Source: Bacteroidales bacterium
GTDB taxonomy: Bacteria; Bacteroidota; Bacteroidia; Bacteroidales; UBA932
Length of the DNA stretch: 64,000 bases
Assembly (NCBI GenBank): GCA_017962235.1
Contig: JAGCVS010000018.1
Span: forward strand, 1-64,000
Direction of reading: 5' to 3'
Positions 18,786 to 28,471 of this stretch are shown here, one piece after another (position 1 is the stretch's first letter; each line of letters opens with the position of its first letter). The notes below the pieces were generated by a model. It did no database searches, was not told the origin of the DNA, and saw nothing but the letters and a program-made list of their open reading frames with translations. A program made the translations under genes and the position numbers.

Positions 18786-19661
18786 CTACTGCTTGTATGT
18801 AAACTTGTAGGTGCGTGTTAAATAAGGTGTTCCGGCATTGAAGTCGGTACGGGTGGCGGTTTCTATGTCCCCGGCGGCATTGAACGTGTATTCTATGGTG
18901 ACGCTCTCCGGCGACGGGATGGTGCCGGTGGATGCGCTGATACCGGTGATAAGTTTTTTGTTTCCGGGGAACCCGGCGGCTATCCAAACGGGGAAGTAGT
19001 CCGGCATAAGGTAGGCCGCAAAGTTCTGACGGTCTTCCCGGTCACCGGGGGTATATACGGTCTGCAGGGCGGAGCTGTTGGAGGTTCTGGTAACCTTCCT
19101 GCTCTGCGCGTCTATATCAGTTCCGATGACAGATTCCGTAACGGTGCCGTTTGCAACGGTATATGCCTCACTAAATTCCATATGGGAGCTGTAATAGCCC
19201 TCAGTGGCCGCGAAATCGGACTTGCATACGGTGGATGTCACCACTCCGTCTTCATTTACGGCTGTGACATAGCTCCAAGCCCCGCTCCAGCTGCCGGAGT
19301 AGGTAAAGGTGGCGGAGGCGGAATCGTAGGTTACATCTATGAAGCGGCTGGTACTTATGGGGAAGAACTTTCCCTGAACCTTCATCTGGTTTTCACCTGG
19401 ATATGTATACTGTAAATCCAGCATGACCGATTTGGACAGCAGATCGGTCTTTACCAGAGTAAGCAGGCGCCCCTGATCGTCGTATGTATACTCATAGGTC
19501 TCTATTACCCTGTCGCCGCTGCTGACCTCAACCTTGGCCACTTGGGGACTGTTGTGCACCCAGAGCTTGCCGGTTTTGTTGCCCCCGTTCTCTCCGTTGG
19601 GATGGCAGGCCGCTGTCAGGACTGCCAGGAGGATTGCCGCAAGTATGTTCATAGTTCTCAT
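18786..19661 (-). CDS. DUF4595-like lipoprotein
   Basis: 291 aa. Signal MRTMNILAAILLAVLTAAC with a lipobox and a Gly/Asn-rich linker. The body is beta-rich with a YEYTYDDQGRL motif and later YTFNAAGDIETATRTD, both typical of DUF4595/RHS-like beta-hairpin repeats. It starts 6 bp after the metallo-beta-lactamase-fold gene and ends 1 bp before the GxGYxYP gene. It is likely a surface lipoprotein; the function is unknown. Confidence 0.65.
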   Translation of the reverse strand: MRTMNILAAILLAVLTAACHPNGENGGNKTGKLWVHNSPQVAKVEVSSGDRVIETYEYTYDDQGRLLTLVKTDLLSKSVMLDLQYTYPGENQMKVQGKFFPISTSRFIDVTYDSASATFTYSGSWSGAWSYVTAVNEDGVVTSTVCKSDFAATEGYYSSHMEFSEAYTVANGTVTESVIGTDIDAQSRKVTRTSNSSALQTVYTPGDREDRQNFAAYLMPDYFPVWIAAGFPGNKKLITGISASTGTIPSPESVTIEYTFNAAGDIETATRTDFNAGTPYLTRTYKFTYKQ

Positions 19662-19667
19662 ATCCGC

Positions 19668-20903
19668 TTATTTATACAGGGTTATGTGCTCTCCGTTGTC
19701 CACTATGGCAACGGAAGGATACGGCCGGCCGCCATTGTTCAAAGCACCGTTATGGTTATAAAGATATTCGTAGGAGATGCGGCCGTGGATCTCGTGATGC
19801 CACTCGTTTTCATGGATATTCACGTATACCTGCTCAATATTGTCCGGGTTGGGCGCTGCCAAAGTGCTGGTAAACAAGTATACGACACCCTGGAACACGG
19901 GGGCAAAGACCACATCGGCCATAGGGAACAGCGGATATATCAGTTCCTCGTTTTCGTGGTGAGAGTTGTCGCCCACGTGGACTATGCGCCAATCGCCAAT
20001 CTGGATAAGATACAGCAGGCAAGGTTCATCGCCCTGCCCCGACATATAGGCCTGGGTGGAAGCCACTCCTCCAATAAGTTGCGGCTCCAGCTGACTCTCG
20101 CTCCAGAAGTGCTTTTCGCCCTCAACATTGGTAAAATGACGGGCCATAGTGGAAGGGCCCACTACCGGCTTTCCCTTGGCCATCATCATCCTGAAGAGCT
20201 CCAGATCGTAGTGGTCGCCGTGGGCGTGGGTTACATAGAGCACGTCCAGCATATCGGCCAGTTCCTCTTTGTACAGCCCGTCGTACAGGCCTTCTCCGTA
20301 GCATATGTCTATGCCTATGCAGGCGTCCTTGGTGCGGAGCACCACTCCGGAGCTGTACAGCTTGGCCACCTGCAGCTCGTCGCCGGTAGGGCGCGGGCCG
20401 CGAAGGAAACGGAAGAACTCCTCGCGCTTATTCTGTAGCCACTGCTTGTTGGCGGCGGTAAAGGCCTCTACCTGCCCGCTTGCCGGGGGCGGCGTCTCGT
20501 AGGAGATTGTCACCTGGTGCATCGGGAAGTCGCGCAGGCGGCTGATGCCCCGGCGCAATTTGTCGTAACGGTCTTCATAGGCTTTGGAGACCCTGGGATG
20601 GCTCAGAGAGGGGGGATACATAGCCTCCAGCTTGTTGCAGAAGTTGTGTACCTGCGTCATCCAGATGTAAGGGTCCGTCTGATATGCAGCCTCCAGCTCC
20701 ACCACCAGATTCTGGGCCATGTAGTAGGCGGGTTCTCCCACCAGGTCGGTCTGGAATGTGCGAAGATATGAGAGCATATCGGAGTACAGTGACTCGTTGC
20801 TCGCAGAGGCCCAGATATACTGCGCCCTGACGGTGCCAGTAGAGATTACCAGCGCTGCGGCGACTGCCAGAATGACTCTTTTATATCGATTCTTATTCAC
20901 CAT
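19668..20903 (-). CDS. Exported metallo-beta-lactamase-fold hydrolase
   Basis: 411 aa from the ATG at 20903 (MVNKNRYKRVILAVAAALVI), chosen because it gives a clean signal peptide; the open frame extends upstream into the preceding gene. After ~150 helical residues comes a metallo-beta-lactamase domain with THAHGDHYDLE (HxHxDH), a later VGDNSHHENE and ADVVFAPVFQG. The HxHxDH set binds one or two zinc ions and cuts esters, lactones or phosphodiesters. The family is UlaG/L-ascorbate-6-phosphate-lactonase-like at best. It overlaps the upstream Big2 gene by 11 bp. An MBL enzyme inside a Sus operon is unusual. Confidence 0.75.
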   Translation of the reverse strand: MVNKNRYKRVILAVAAALVISTGTVRAQYIWASASNESLYSDMLSYLRTFQTDLVGEPAYYMAQNLVVELEAAYQTDPYIWMTQVHNFCNKLEAMYPPSLSHPRVSKAYEDRYDKLRRGISRLRDFPMHQVTISYETPPPASGQVEAFTAANKQWLQNKREEFFRFLRGPRPTGDELQVAKLYSSGVVLRTKDACIGIDICYGEGLYDGLYKEELADMLDVLYVTHAHGDHYDLELFRMMMAKGKPVVGPSTMARHFTNVEGEKHFWSESQLEPQLIGGVASTQAYMSGQGDEPCLLYLIQIGDWRIVHVGDNSHHENEELIYPLFPMADVVFAPVFQGVVYLFTSTLAAPNPDNIEQVYVNIHENEWHHEIHGRISYEYLYNHNGALNNGGRPYPSVAIVDNGEHITLYK

Positions 20904-23175
20904 AAACCAGATTTGCATTCTTGGTGGCGCATACATCGCCGCCCGGACCGCTCCAGCCGGCAGCGCGCTGTGCATCGATGCAGCGCACCAGCACGCGGTT
21001 CACCGTGTTGGTTCCGCCGCCGCCAATCAGATATCCGCCGCCAAAGTTGAAGAAGCCCTGAGGGTCGTCGTTCTGTTTGTCTATGGATGCCACCGGCACC
21101 GGCGTCCAGCGGCCGTCAGATGCGGTAAGGCGGTAGAATACCGATTTGGCGAAGCAGTCGTCCTTGATAAAGAAGTATACGTTGTTCTGCGTGTCAACAG
21201 CCACGGTGGTGAAGTTGAGCCAGTTGCCGTTGCCGTTGGAATAGGGCACCATGGGTGACGGGTTGTCCGTTATGGTGGCGGGATTGATCATGATGACCTC
21301 CGCCTTAGTCTGTGCAGCGAAGAACATCAGGTTGCCGTCGGCGGTAAGAGCGGGGCCCTGGAGATAGCCGCCCGCAAGACGGGCGGAGCCCTTCAGGCTC
21401 TTTGTGGCCAGGTCCACCACAACCATCATACCGCCGGCGCAGGAGAACCACGCCGTTTTCTGGTCGCGGGACACTGCGGGAGAGGTGATGTCGGTGGGGT
21501 CGGCAGAAGGTGAATCGATAGCCTTGACCTCGCCAAACTTGCCGCCGGAGAAGTTCACAAAGCGGATAGCACCCTCGCCCTTGGCCACGGTTGTGTGAAT
21601 CACTATATCGTTGTTGCCGTAAACTGCGAACTGCAGGTGGTTCGTGGGGATGTCAAAGGAATCCAGTATGTCGCCCGAGGCCGCGTCCACAGCAATGAAG
21701 CGGTTGTCCACCACGGGGATGAACACCACCGTGCAGTCGTTGCTCATGCCGGGGCCGCAGCCTGCGATAGAGGTTGGCGTAGTCCCCTTGGGCACCAGTA
21801 TTTCCCACTTCTTTGAGCCATCGGGACTCACACAGAAGAGGTGTTGCTGGTTGGAGCAGTAGATATCGCCGGTTACGGGATTCACGCAGATATCGCCGCC
21901 GTTGTCGTTCTTGCCGTCGTTCATATCAAACATCCAGCCCAACTTGCCCTGCTCCAGATCAAGTTCGTAGAGCCGGCGCTTGCCGCGGGTTATAAAGTAT
22001 GCGCGGGTTGTTTCTTTATTGAATACCGGGTAAGTGTTGCGGGGGTTCGCATCCGGGATGGTCTCGTTCACGAACCACTCCTCTACCGGCACGGTGAAGG
22101 AGAAGCTCACGTTCTTGCCGCCTATGGAGGCGGTCACATTCACCGTTGTCTCGCCGCCCGATTCGGGAGCGATGTATGCCTCGGCGCCCTCGTAAGAGCG
22201 ATTTTCGCTCTTCCATACGACATTCTTGACATTTGTATAAGCCTCCGTATTGAAGCGCCAGTGCGCCTTGCGGCCGGCAAATACGGTTCCCTCCGGAGCC
22301 AGCACCGGATCCTGGTCGCCCTTCACAAAGAAGCGCTGGGAGACGCTGATGCCGGAGGCGGCTGCGGTGGCGGTGATGGTCACGGCGCCGGTATTCTCAG
22401 TAGAGAATGTCACCACGGCCTGACCGTCGCCCACAACCTCGGTGGTGGCCAGCTGTTCGTCGCCGGATGTCCATTTTATGTTGCGGTCAGAAGTATTCGC
22501 GGGGGTGAATGTTATTATAAGATTATAGGTGCTGCCCCTCTCCACTATTATCGCATATTCGCTGCCGTTGGCAAACACCATCTTCTCCAGGGGCACATCG
22601 CGCACGGACACGCTGCAGCGCGCCTCAAAGCCGCCGTCCACCGTCTTGGCCACAATCTCGCACTGCCCGGCGCCGGTGGCGGTAACCTGGCCGTCCGCTA
22701 CGGTTGCCACATTCACATCGGTAGAAGACCACTCCACCGCCTTGTTGGCCGCATCGGCGGGCTCTACAGTGGCGGTTATCGTCTCTGTATATCCCTTGCC
22801 CATGGTAAGTTCGGTGGGACTCAGCTTGATGCCGGTCACCGGCGTCAGGTTTTTAACCACGCTCACCGCGCACGTTCCGGAAACGCCATCGGCAACGGCG
22901 GTGATGGTGGCCTTGCCCTCCTTAACGCCCAGCACGGTGCCGTTCTTGTTCACGGTGGCCACCGACTCGTCTGACGACATCCACTCTACATATAAATAAT
23001 TGGCATCGGAGGGAACGACCTCCGCGGAGAGCGATTCACGACCGCCCTCTACCAGAGTGAGCTCCGGCGGCACTACCTTGACCTCCTTGACTTTTATTAC
23101 GGGTTCTTCCTTAGGACCGCACGAAAAAAGAATTGTTGCGGCTAATGCCAGAAAAAAATAGCGGACAGACTTCAT
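20893..23175 (-). CDS. Big2 (bacterial Ig-like) lipoprotein with C-terminal beta-propeller-like domain
   Basis: 760 aa. Signal MKSVRYFFLALAATILFSC with a lipobox. Residues ~28-110, ~112-190 and ~193-285 are Big2 repeats (VEWMSSDESVATVNKNGTV; GKATITAVADG; VEWSSTDVNVATVADGQV). A further Ig-like part is followed by ~370 residues with WD/PQQ-like repeats (GKLGWMFDMNDGKNDNGGDI; RFIAVDAASGDILDSFDIP). It is probably a surface glycan-binding protein. It is the first gene of the eight-gene minus operon, with a promoter just upstream. Confidence 0.8.
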   Translation of the reverse strand: MKSVRYFFLALAATILFSCGPKEEPVIKVKEVKVVPPELTLVEGGRESLSAEVVPSDANYLYVEWMSSDESVATVNKNGTVLGVKEGKATITAVADGVSGTCAVSVVKNLTPVTGIKLSPTELTMGKGYTETITATVEPADAANKAVEWSSTDVNVATVADGQVTATGAGQCEIVAKTVDGGFEARCSVSVRDVPLEKMVFANGSEYAIIVERGSTYNLIITFTPANTSDRNIKWTSGDEQLATTEVVGDGQAVVTFSTENTGAVTITATAAASGISVSQRFFVKGDQDPVLAPEGTVFAGRKAHWRFNTEAYTNVKNVVWKSENRSYEGAEAYIAPESGGETTVNVTASIGGKNVSFSFTVPVEEWFVNETIPDANPRNTYPVFNKETTRAYFITRGKRRLYELDLEQGKLGWMFDMNDGKNDNGGDICVNPVTGDIYCSNQQHLFCVSPDGSKKWEILVPKGTTPTSIAGCGPGMSNDCTVVFIPVVDNRFIAVDAASGDILDSFDIPTNHLQFAVYGNNDIVIHTTVAKGEGAIRFVNFSGGKFGEVKAIDSPSADPTDITSPAVSRDQKTAWFSCAGGMMVVVDLATKSLKGSARLAGGYLQGPALTADGNLMFFAAQTKAEVIMINPATITDNPSPMVPYSNGNGNWLNFTTVAVDTQNNVYFFIKDDCFAKSVFYRLTASDGRWTPVPVASIDKQNDDPQGFFNFGGGYLIGGGGTNTVNRVLVRCIDAQRAAGWSGPGGDVCATKNANLVYGE

Positions 23176-23206
23176 TGCAGCTATGGTTTTTTGAAAATCT
23201 CTTATG

Positions 23207-23214
23207 CAAATATA
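23207..23214 (-). promoter_or_regulatory. -7 box for the SusCD operon
   Basis: The minus strand reads TATATTTG, an exact TAnnTTTG match, 31 bp before the start of the Big2 lipoprotein gene. No clean TTTG at -33 was seen. Confidence 0.5.
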
Positions 23215-23235
23215 AGAAAATGTTAATCGAAAAAC

Positions 23236-23267
23236 TTTGGAATTGTTGAATTATGATTATATATTTG
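23236..23267 (+). promoter_or_regulatory. Promoter of the DUF4988-like lipoprotein gene
   Basis: TTTG at 23236-23239 and TATATTTG at 23260-23267 with a 20-nt spacer, an excellent match to the Bacteroidota sigma-ABfr-type promoter. It predicts a leader of about 75 nt before ATG 23348, containing an AAAGGAG-like purine run that is not adjacent to the start. Confidence 0.65.
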
Positions 23268-23347
23268 TAGAGGCTATGCTTCATTAAAGGAGCCAAATTT
23301 TAGTCAACCGATTAACTTAACATATTTCAACCTATTCAAAAATTATT

Positions 23348-25549
23348 ATGAGAAAAGTCACATTACTGATTCTCGCAGCTGCCCTCTTTGTGGGCATTTC
23401 CTGCGTTCCCAATCTCGATGAGATCAACTCCCGTCTCGATGCACTCGAGAAGGCAGTGGCTGAGCTCAACAGCCTCAACACTACTGTCAACGGCTTCAGC
23501 ACCGCTATCAAGGCTCTCGAGAGCAATGTTGCTGTAACAAGCGTTCGCAAGAATGCTGACGGTTACACCATCAACTTCTCCGACGGTACTTCCGCTACCA
23601 TCTCCAATGGTAAGGACGGTAATGCCGGCCCCAAAGGTGACAAAGGTGACAAGGGTGACACTCCCCAGGTCGGCTTCAAGAACGTAGACGGCGTTCTGGT
23701 ATGGACCGTTAACGGCGAGGTCATCAAGGATCCCGACGGCAACCCCGTACCCGCATCCGCATCTGTTCCCGAGTTCAAGTTCGAGGATGGCACCTGGTAC
23801 TGCCGCGCTAATGGCGGTGACTGGGTAGAGTGCGGTTCTGCAGACGGCGAAGGCGCACAGATCACCGAGACCAACGACGCAGTTGTGATCACCGTTGGTG
23901 ACACCAGCATCGTTATTCCCAAGGACGTTATCGCTCCCGACATCACCGGCATCACTCGCCTCACCCAGAAACTCTTTATCCCTAAGGGTCAGTCAATCGA
24001 CATCAAAGAGTGGTTCGCAGTTGAGCCCGCAGACGCTATGAAGGCTGCTGTAGACTATGAGGTAAGCAACTCTGTACTGAACGTTACCGAAGATGGTATA
24101 GTTGGCGCTACCGGCGTAGGTACCTGCTATGTATACGTTACTTCCAAGAACGATCCTGAGATCGGTACCACCTTCACTATCCGCTCCGGCCCCGTTCCCA
24201 CAGCTTCAGAGCCCGCTTGCGCTCACAACCCCAAGGAGAAACATTATCTGTTCGAGAACTCTCTGGAGAGCTGGGTTAGCCTCACCGGCACCGGTGGAGC
24301 TGCTAACTTCGCTCCCATGAGCAACGCTATCGCAGGTCTCGTTGGCACCGGCAGTGCAGGTCACAACCTCTATATCCGCACCCAGCCCGTTAACGGTAAC
24401 GTAACCAAAGAGAACGGTCACCTCCACTTCAAATACTTCATCAGCGACATCGCTATGGTAAGACCGGGCGAGGGCCAGGTAGAGCTCACCAGCTCAAACA
24501 ACCCTGACGCTCAGGAGCTCGGCTGGTCCACCGCCTTCCTGTCCAACTGCAAGACCGGTTGGAACGAGGTTGTTCTGGACTTCAAGGACGGCGACTTCGC
24601 AGCTGACTTCAACCCTGCAGCTATCAACTGGTTCCGCTTCTTCAACGCTACCAACGTTAAGGCTGATGATGACACAGGTGCAGTTCCTTACGAGACTGCA
24701 ATGGTTAAGGACATCTATGTATTTGCAGATCCCGTTCCCACCATCACCGCTGTCAAGACAATTGCTTCCAAGTTATTTGTTCCCGTTGGCGAGGGTGTAG
24801 ACCTCAAGGAATACTTCTATCTGGAGCCTGTTGGCGCAGCTAAGACCGATGTTGAATACACCTACTCTGCAGAAGCTCCCTTCGAGGTAGACGAGAACGG
24901 TGTTATCGACCACCTCAAGGGCAACAGCACCTACGGCGTTACCGTTAAGGCTAAGGGCGGCGACGCTTCCGCTACCATCTATGTAAGAGCTGCAAATGCT
25001 CCCGACATCGCTGACGTTCCCGCAGCTGCAATCAATCCTTCCAAGAAGTTCTACCTCTTCAACGAAGGTCTCTCAGCTTGGGATGCTCTCACCGGTACCG
25101 GCGGAGCAGCATGCTTCTGCCCTATAGCTAACTCTATCGGTACTCTGGTTAACACCGGCAGTGCAGGTCACAACATCTACATCCGCACCAACCCCGTTAA
25201 GGCAGAGGTTACCATGTCCAACGGCCACCTGCACTTCATGTATTACATCAGCGACATCGCTATGCTGAAACCGGGCGAGGGTCAGGTTGAGCTCACCAGC
25301 TCCAACAACCCCGACAGCAAAGAGCTTGGCTTCCCCACCGACTTCCTGTCAAAGTGCAAGAACGGCTGGAACGAGATTGACCTCAAGCTCTCCGACGGCG
25401 CAAATACCAGCACCGACGGTCCTATCGACCTGAATGCAGTTAACTGGTTCCGCTTCTTCAACGCTACCAACGTTAAGGCAGACGATGACACAGGTGCAGT
25501 TCCTTACGCAGCTGCTGCTATCAAGGACCTCTACATCTATGCTGAATAA
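23348..25549 (+). CDS. DUF4988-like surface lipoprotein with collagen-like linker and two tandem domains; codon-optimised
   Basis: 733 aa. Signal MRKVTLLILAAALFVGISC with a lipobox. Residues ~20-60 are a coiled coil (LDEINSRLDALEKAVAELN), followed by NADGYTINFSDGTSATISNG, a short collagen-like GPKGDKGDKGDTP and VDGVLVWTVNGE, the DUF4988 pattern. From ~202 two related ~265-residue units follow (202-465 and 466-733), each with an Ig-like start (KLFIPKGQSIDIKEWF; KLFVPVGEGVDLKEYF) and a lectin-like sandwich with WFRFFNATNVKADDDTGAVP. Codon use is strikingly restricted (GCT, GTT, GGT, AAC, ATC, CTC), unlike every neighbour, suggesting very high expression. It is divergent from the Sus operon, so it may be its glycan-binding or matrix component. 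Confidence 0.8.
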   Translation: MRKVTLLILAAALFVGISCVPNLDEINSRLDALEKAVAELNSLNTTVNGFSTAIKALESNVAVTSVRKNADGYTINFSDGTSATISNGKDGNAGPKGDKGDKGDTPQVGFKNVDGVLVWTVNGEVIKDPDGNPVPASASVPEFKFEDGTWYCRANGGDWVECGSADGEGAQITETNDAVVITVGDTSIVIPKDVIAPDITGITRLTQKLFIPKGQSIDIKEWFAVEPADAMKAAVDYEVSNSVLNVTEDGIVGATGVGTCYVYVTSKNDPEIGTTFTIRSGPVPTASEPACAHNPKEKHYLFENSLESWVSLTGTGGAANFAPMSNAIAGLVGTGSAGHNLYIRTQPVNGNVTKENGHLHFKYFISDIAMVRPGEGQVELTSSNNPDAQELGWSTAFLSNCKTGWNEVVLDFKDGDFAADFNPAAINWFRFFNATNVKADDDTGAVPYETAMVKDIYVFADPVPTITAVKTIASKLFVPVGEGVDLKEYFYLEPVGAAKTDVEYTYSAEAPFEVDENGVIDHLKGNSTYGVTVKAKGGDASATIYVRAANAPDIADVPAAAINPSKKFYLFNEGLSAWDALTGTGGAACFCPIANSIGTLVNTGSAGHNIYIRTNPVKAEVTMSNGHLHFMYYISDIAMLKPGEGQVELTSSNNPDSKELGFPTDFLSKCKNGWNEIDLKLSDGANTSTDGPIDLNAVNWFRFFNATNVKADDDTGAVPYAAAAIKDLYIYAE
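23951..25546 (+). repeat. In-gene tandem duplication (two ~800-bp units)
   Basis: Units 23951-24742 and 24743-25546 encode the two related domains of the lipoprotein. Identity is highest near their ends, where the stretch encoding WFRFFNATNVKADDD is almost the same at about 24631-24690 and 25447-25506. Confidence 0.75.
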
Positions 25550-25570
25550 TACGTTATTCAAATAGTATTT

Positions 25571-25605
25571 ACACGGACGCTGCTCTTTCGGGCAGCGTCT
25601 CGTGT
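25571..25605 (+). terminator. Stem-loop after the DUF4988-like gene
   Basis: A perfect 8-bp stem GACGCTGC / GCAGCGTC (25576-25583 with 25592-25599) can be extended by ACACG/CGTGT across one bulged T. There is no T-run after it, so it may be an attenuator or 3'-end stabiliser rather than a strict intrinsic terminator before the GH92 gene. Confidence 0.55.
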
Positions 25606-25626
25606 TAAATAGTAAACAACTGCGAT

Positions 25627-27669
25627 ATGCACACCGTCCTGACCATGATTGTGGCCCTTGCGGCCGGATTTCTCCCCGTGAGGGAGATTGACACCCGCAT
25701 AGGGAGCACCGCCGCCGACTCCCCCACCGCCAGCATATTCGGCGCTGGAGGAGAGGTCTACGGCAACACCATACCGTGCGTAACTGTGCCCAACGGAATG
25801 ACCTACTGGACCCCGCAGACAAGCATCTCGGACCAGAAAGGGGTTACCCCGTACCGTTACGACGCACCGCACTGGTGGGGCTTCAGGGGCTCGCACTGGC
25901 TGGACGGCAGTGCCACGCAGGATTACGGGTCGTTCTTCATAGTGCCCGGCTGCGAACCTGTGGCGTTTGACCACGCGCTGGAGACGGCCCAGCCCGGCTA
26001 TTACAGATATGCCGGTCACGAACTCACCGGCGCCGGCCGCAGCGCCATCATGCGCCTCGACTGCAACCGGCTGCGCTTTGGCGCCAACACCCAGTACAAC
26101 GACGCCACGCTGGTCTATGACCGCGAGAAGAACGAAATCCGCGCGGAGAATCCCGTGCACCGCATCTACAACGGCTGGGGCAAACTTGCCGGCTACTCTT
26201 CATGGGCGGTGGTGCGCTTCAACAAGAAGATAAAGAGCGTCTCCCCCATTGGCCGCATCATGTTTGACATAGAGTTCGAAGATGCCCCCGGACCGCTTCT
26301 GGTGAGCATTGGCAACTCCTTCACCAGCATCGAGGGGGCGGCGCACAACCTGGAAACCGAGATCCCCGACTGGGATTTTGAAGCCGCCCGCAGCCGCGTG
26401 GAGGCCGTCTGGGAGGCCAAACTCTCTCAAATAGAGGTGGAAGGGGGCGAACCCGATATCCTCCGTCATTTTTACACCTCTCTCTGGCGCGCTTCGCTGA
26501 GCCCGCGCATGGTGAGCGACTGCGACGCCGAGCCTGACTTTGACGATTTCAACCTGTGGGACACTTTCCGCGCCCTACACCCCCTGCACACCATTCTGCA
26601 ACCCAAACGGAGCGGCGAGATGATGCAGGCGCTGGTTCGCAAATACGAACGGGGCGGCTGGATGCCCATCTTCCCCATGTGGGGCAGTTACACCAGCGCC
26701 ATGATTGGAGACCACGCCGCCAGCGTGATTGCCGACGCCTACACCAAGGGCATCCGCAACTTTGACTGCCGCAAGGCGTGGGAGGGCATCCGCAAGAACT
26801 GCTTCGAGACCCCCTGCGACTCACTCTACGAAGACGGCCGCGGACGGCGCGCCCTGGAGCCTTACATGCGACTGGGCTACCTGCCGCTTGAAGAGCACGT
26901 CCGCTTTGCGTTCCACGCCAACGAACAGACCAGCCGCACGCTGGAATATGCATACGACGACTGGTGCGCATCGCTGCTGGCGCGCGAGCTGGGCACCAAG
27001 ACCGATTACAAGGCGCTGGCGGCACGCGCCGGCAACTGGCGCAACGTATTCGACCCCCGCACAAAATATGTCCAGGGGAGGCATGAGGACGGCTCCTTCC
27101 TGAACGATGAAAACTACCTGAAGAAGACCTCCTTCATCACGGAGGGCACCCCCTGCCACTACAGCTGGTTTGTACCGCAAGACATCCCCGGCCTGATAAA
27201 GTTCATGGGACGTGACCTGTTTGAAGAGCGGCTGGATCTGATGTTCAGCGAGAAGCGCTACTGGCACGGCAACGAGCCGGGCAACCAGATTGCTTATCTG
27301 TACGATTACATCGGCAAGCCGGAGAAGTGTCAGGCCGCGGTAGAGGAAATCATGTGCACCGAATACCGCAACACCCCCGGCGGCTTGAGCGGCAACGACG
27401 ATGCCGGCCAGCTCTCCGCCTGGTATGTTTTTGCATGTCTGGGCTTCTACCCCGTTTGCCCCGGCAGCGCCGAATACGCCCTTGGCATCCCCGCATTTGA
27501 CCGTATCACCATCCATCTGGAGAACGGCCGCGACTTTACCATAATCCGCAAGGAGGCCAAAAAAACGGGCTTCCGCGTGGGTTGTCGCCCGCTGCGGAAG
27601 CCGTTTATTGCGCACAGAGACATAGTGCGCGGGAAGCGTCTGACCTTCTTTAAAGCTCCTTTATCTTGA
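25627..27669 (+). CDS. GH92 family alpha-mannosidase
   Basis: 680 aa. N-terminal export signal [18 protein letters not shown]. The N-terminal beta-sandwich has REIDTRIGS and [20 protein letters not shown]; the (alpha/alpha)6 catalytic part has [36 protein letters not shown] and [18 protein letters not shown], all GH92 signatures. GH92 enzymes are calcium-dependent exo-alpha-mannosidases acting on N-glycans and yeast mannan. It is placed after the lipoprotein gene on the same strand and overlaps the convergent DUF1080 gene by 20 bp. Confidence 0.92.
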   Translation: MHTVLTMIVALAAGFLPVREIDTRIGSTAADSPTASIFGAGGEVYGNTIPCVTVPNGMTYWTPQTSISDQKGVTPYRYDAPHWWGFRGSHWLDGSATQDYGSFFIVPGCEPVAFDHALETAQPGYYRYAGHELTGAGRSAIMRLDCNRLRFGANTQYNDATLVYDREKNEIRAENPVHRIYNGWGKLAGYSSWAVVRFNKKIKSVSPIGRIMFDIEFEDAPGPLLVSIGNSFTSIEGAAHNLETEIPDWDFEAARSRVEAVWEAKLSQIEVEGGEPDILRHFYTSLWRASLSPRMVSDCDAEPDFDDFNLWDTFRALHPLHTILQPKRSGEMMQALVRKYERGGWMPIFPMWGSYTSAMIGDHAASVIADAYTKGIRNFDCRKAWEGIRKNCFETPCDSLYEDGRGRRALEPYMRLGYLPLEEHVRFAFHANEQTSRTLEYAYDDWCASLLARELGTKTDYKALAARAGNWRNVFDPRTKYVQGRHEDGSFLNDENYLKKTSFITEGTPCHYSWFVPQDIPGLIKFMGRDLFEERLDLMFSEKRYWHGNEPGNQIAYLYDYIGKPEKCQAAVEEIMCTEYRNTPGGLSGNDDAGQLSAWYVFACLGFYPVCPGSAEYALGIPAFDRITIHLENGRDFTIIRKEAKKTGFRVGCRPLRKPFIAHRDIVRGKRLTFFKAPLS

Positions 27670-28465
27670 TGTTCTTGAAGAATACCTGATGGCCGTGGTC
27701 CTGGAGCAGGATATAACCCTCCTCCATGTTGCCGAAGTTGGGCCAGTCACGATATTTGCTGTAGTCTACCAGCGCATCCCACATCTGGTTGTTGCGCTCA
27801 TATTCCACAACCTTCTCACCGTTGAGCCAGTGCTCCACGTGGTTGCCGTCCACCACAACCATGGCGGTGTTCCAGCCGAATTTGGCTGCTTCGTCCAGCG
27901 GAGCGTGCTTTGAAGGAATCAGGTCGTAGAGCGACGCCAGGGTGCGGTTGCCGTTCACGCCCAGCTTTGCATCGGGGTGGTTGTCATCGTCCAGGATCTG
28001 GAACTCGCAGCCAATGGCGCTGCCGGGGCCGGTGTTCATGAACGGGTCCACAAAATACTTGATGCCGCTGTTCGCCCCCTCGGTCATCTTGAAATCGACC
28101 TTGAGCACAAAATTCTTGAACTTGCGCTTGGTGATGATGTCGCCGCCGTTGGCGCTCTCCGCGCCGTCGCCGGCAAAGACATACAGCATGCCGTCGTCAG
28201 AGATGCCCCAGCCGCCTTCAGGGAACTTGCCCATGTTGGCGGGACGGGCGCTCTGCCACCCCTCTGTGGTCTTGCCGTCAAACAGCAGCTGCCATCCGTC
28301 GGCCTCCTCGGCCTCGGTGAGGGTGTTGGGCTCTGCAGCAGCCTCCATGGCGGCATACTTGCCCCAGTCGGGCAACTCGCAGGTCATTATGCATTTCTTC
28401 TGATGGCAGCAGCATGAAGTGGCTGTCAAAGCCGCAATGGCGAGTATCGTAATGATTCTCTTCAT
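27650..28465 (-). CDS. DUF1080 (3-keto-disaccharide hydrolase-like) lipoprotein
   Basis: 271 aa. The N-terminal signal ends in a Cys-rich [12 protein letters not shown] stretch, probably a lipobox. The concanavalin-like body has [42 protein letters not shown] and [19 protein letters not shown], the standard DUF1080/PF06439 pattern. Some members hydrolyse or eliminate 3-keto-glycosides. It sits 6 bp behind a Tat-exported Gfo/Idh/MocA oxidoreductase, the enzyme class that makes such keto-sugars. Confidence 0.85.
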   Translation of the reverse strand: MKRIITILAIAALTATSCCCHQKKCIMTCELPDWGKYAAMEAAAEPNTLTEAEEADGWQLLFDGKTTEGWQSARPANMGKFPEGGWGISDDGMLYVFAGDGAESANGGDIITKRKFKNFVLKVDFKMTEGANSGIKYFVDPFMNTGPGSAIGCEFQILDDDNHPDAKLGVNGNRTLASLYDLIPSKHAPLDEAAKFGWNTAMVVVDGNHVEHWLNGEKVVEYERNNQMWDALVDYSKYRDWPNFGNMEEGYILLQDHGHQVFFKNIKIKEL

Positions 28466-28471
28466 GGCTTT

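Noticed and set aside
21841-22974. 377-codon plus-strand frame opposite the Big2 lipoprotein gene
   Set aside because: Antisense shadow of a well-supported lipoprotein with repeated Ig-like domains.
23640-23670. Collagen-like GPKGDKGDKGD as evidence of a true collagen repeat protein
   Set aside because: Only about four triplets; it fits the short linker common in DUF4988-type lipoproteins.
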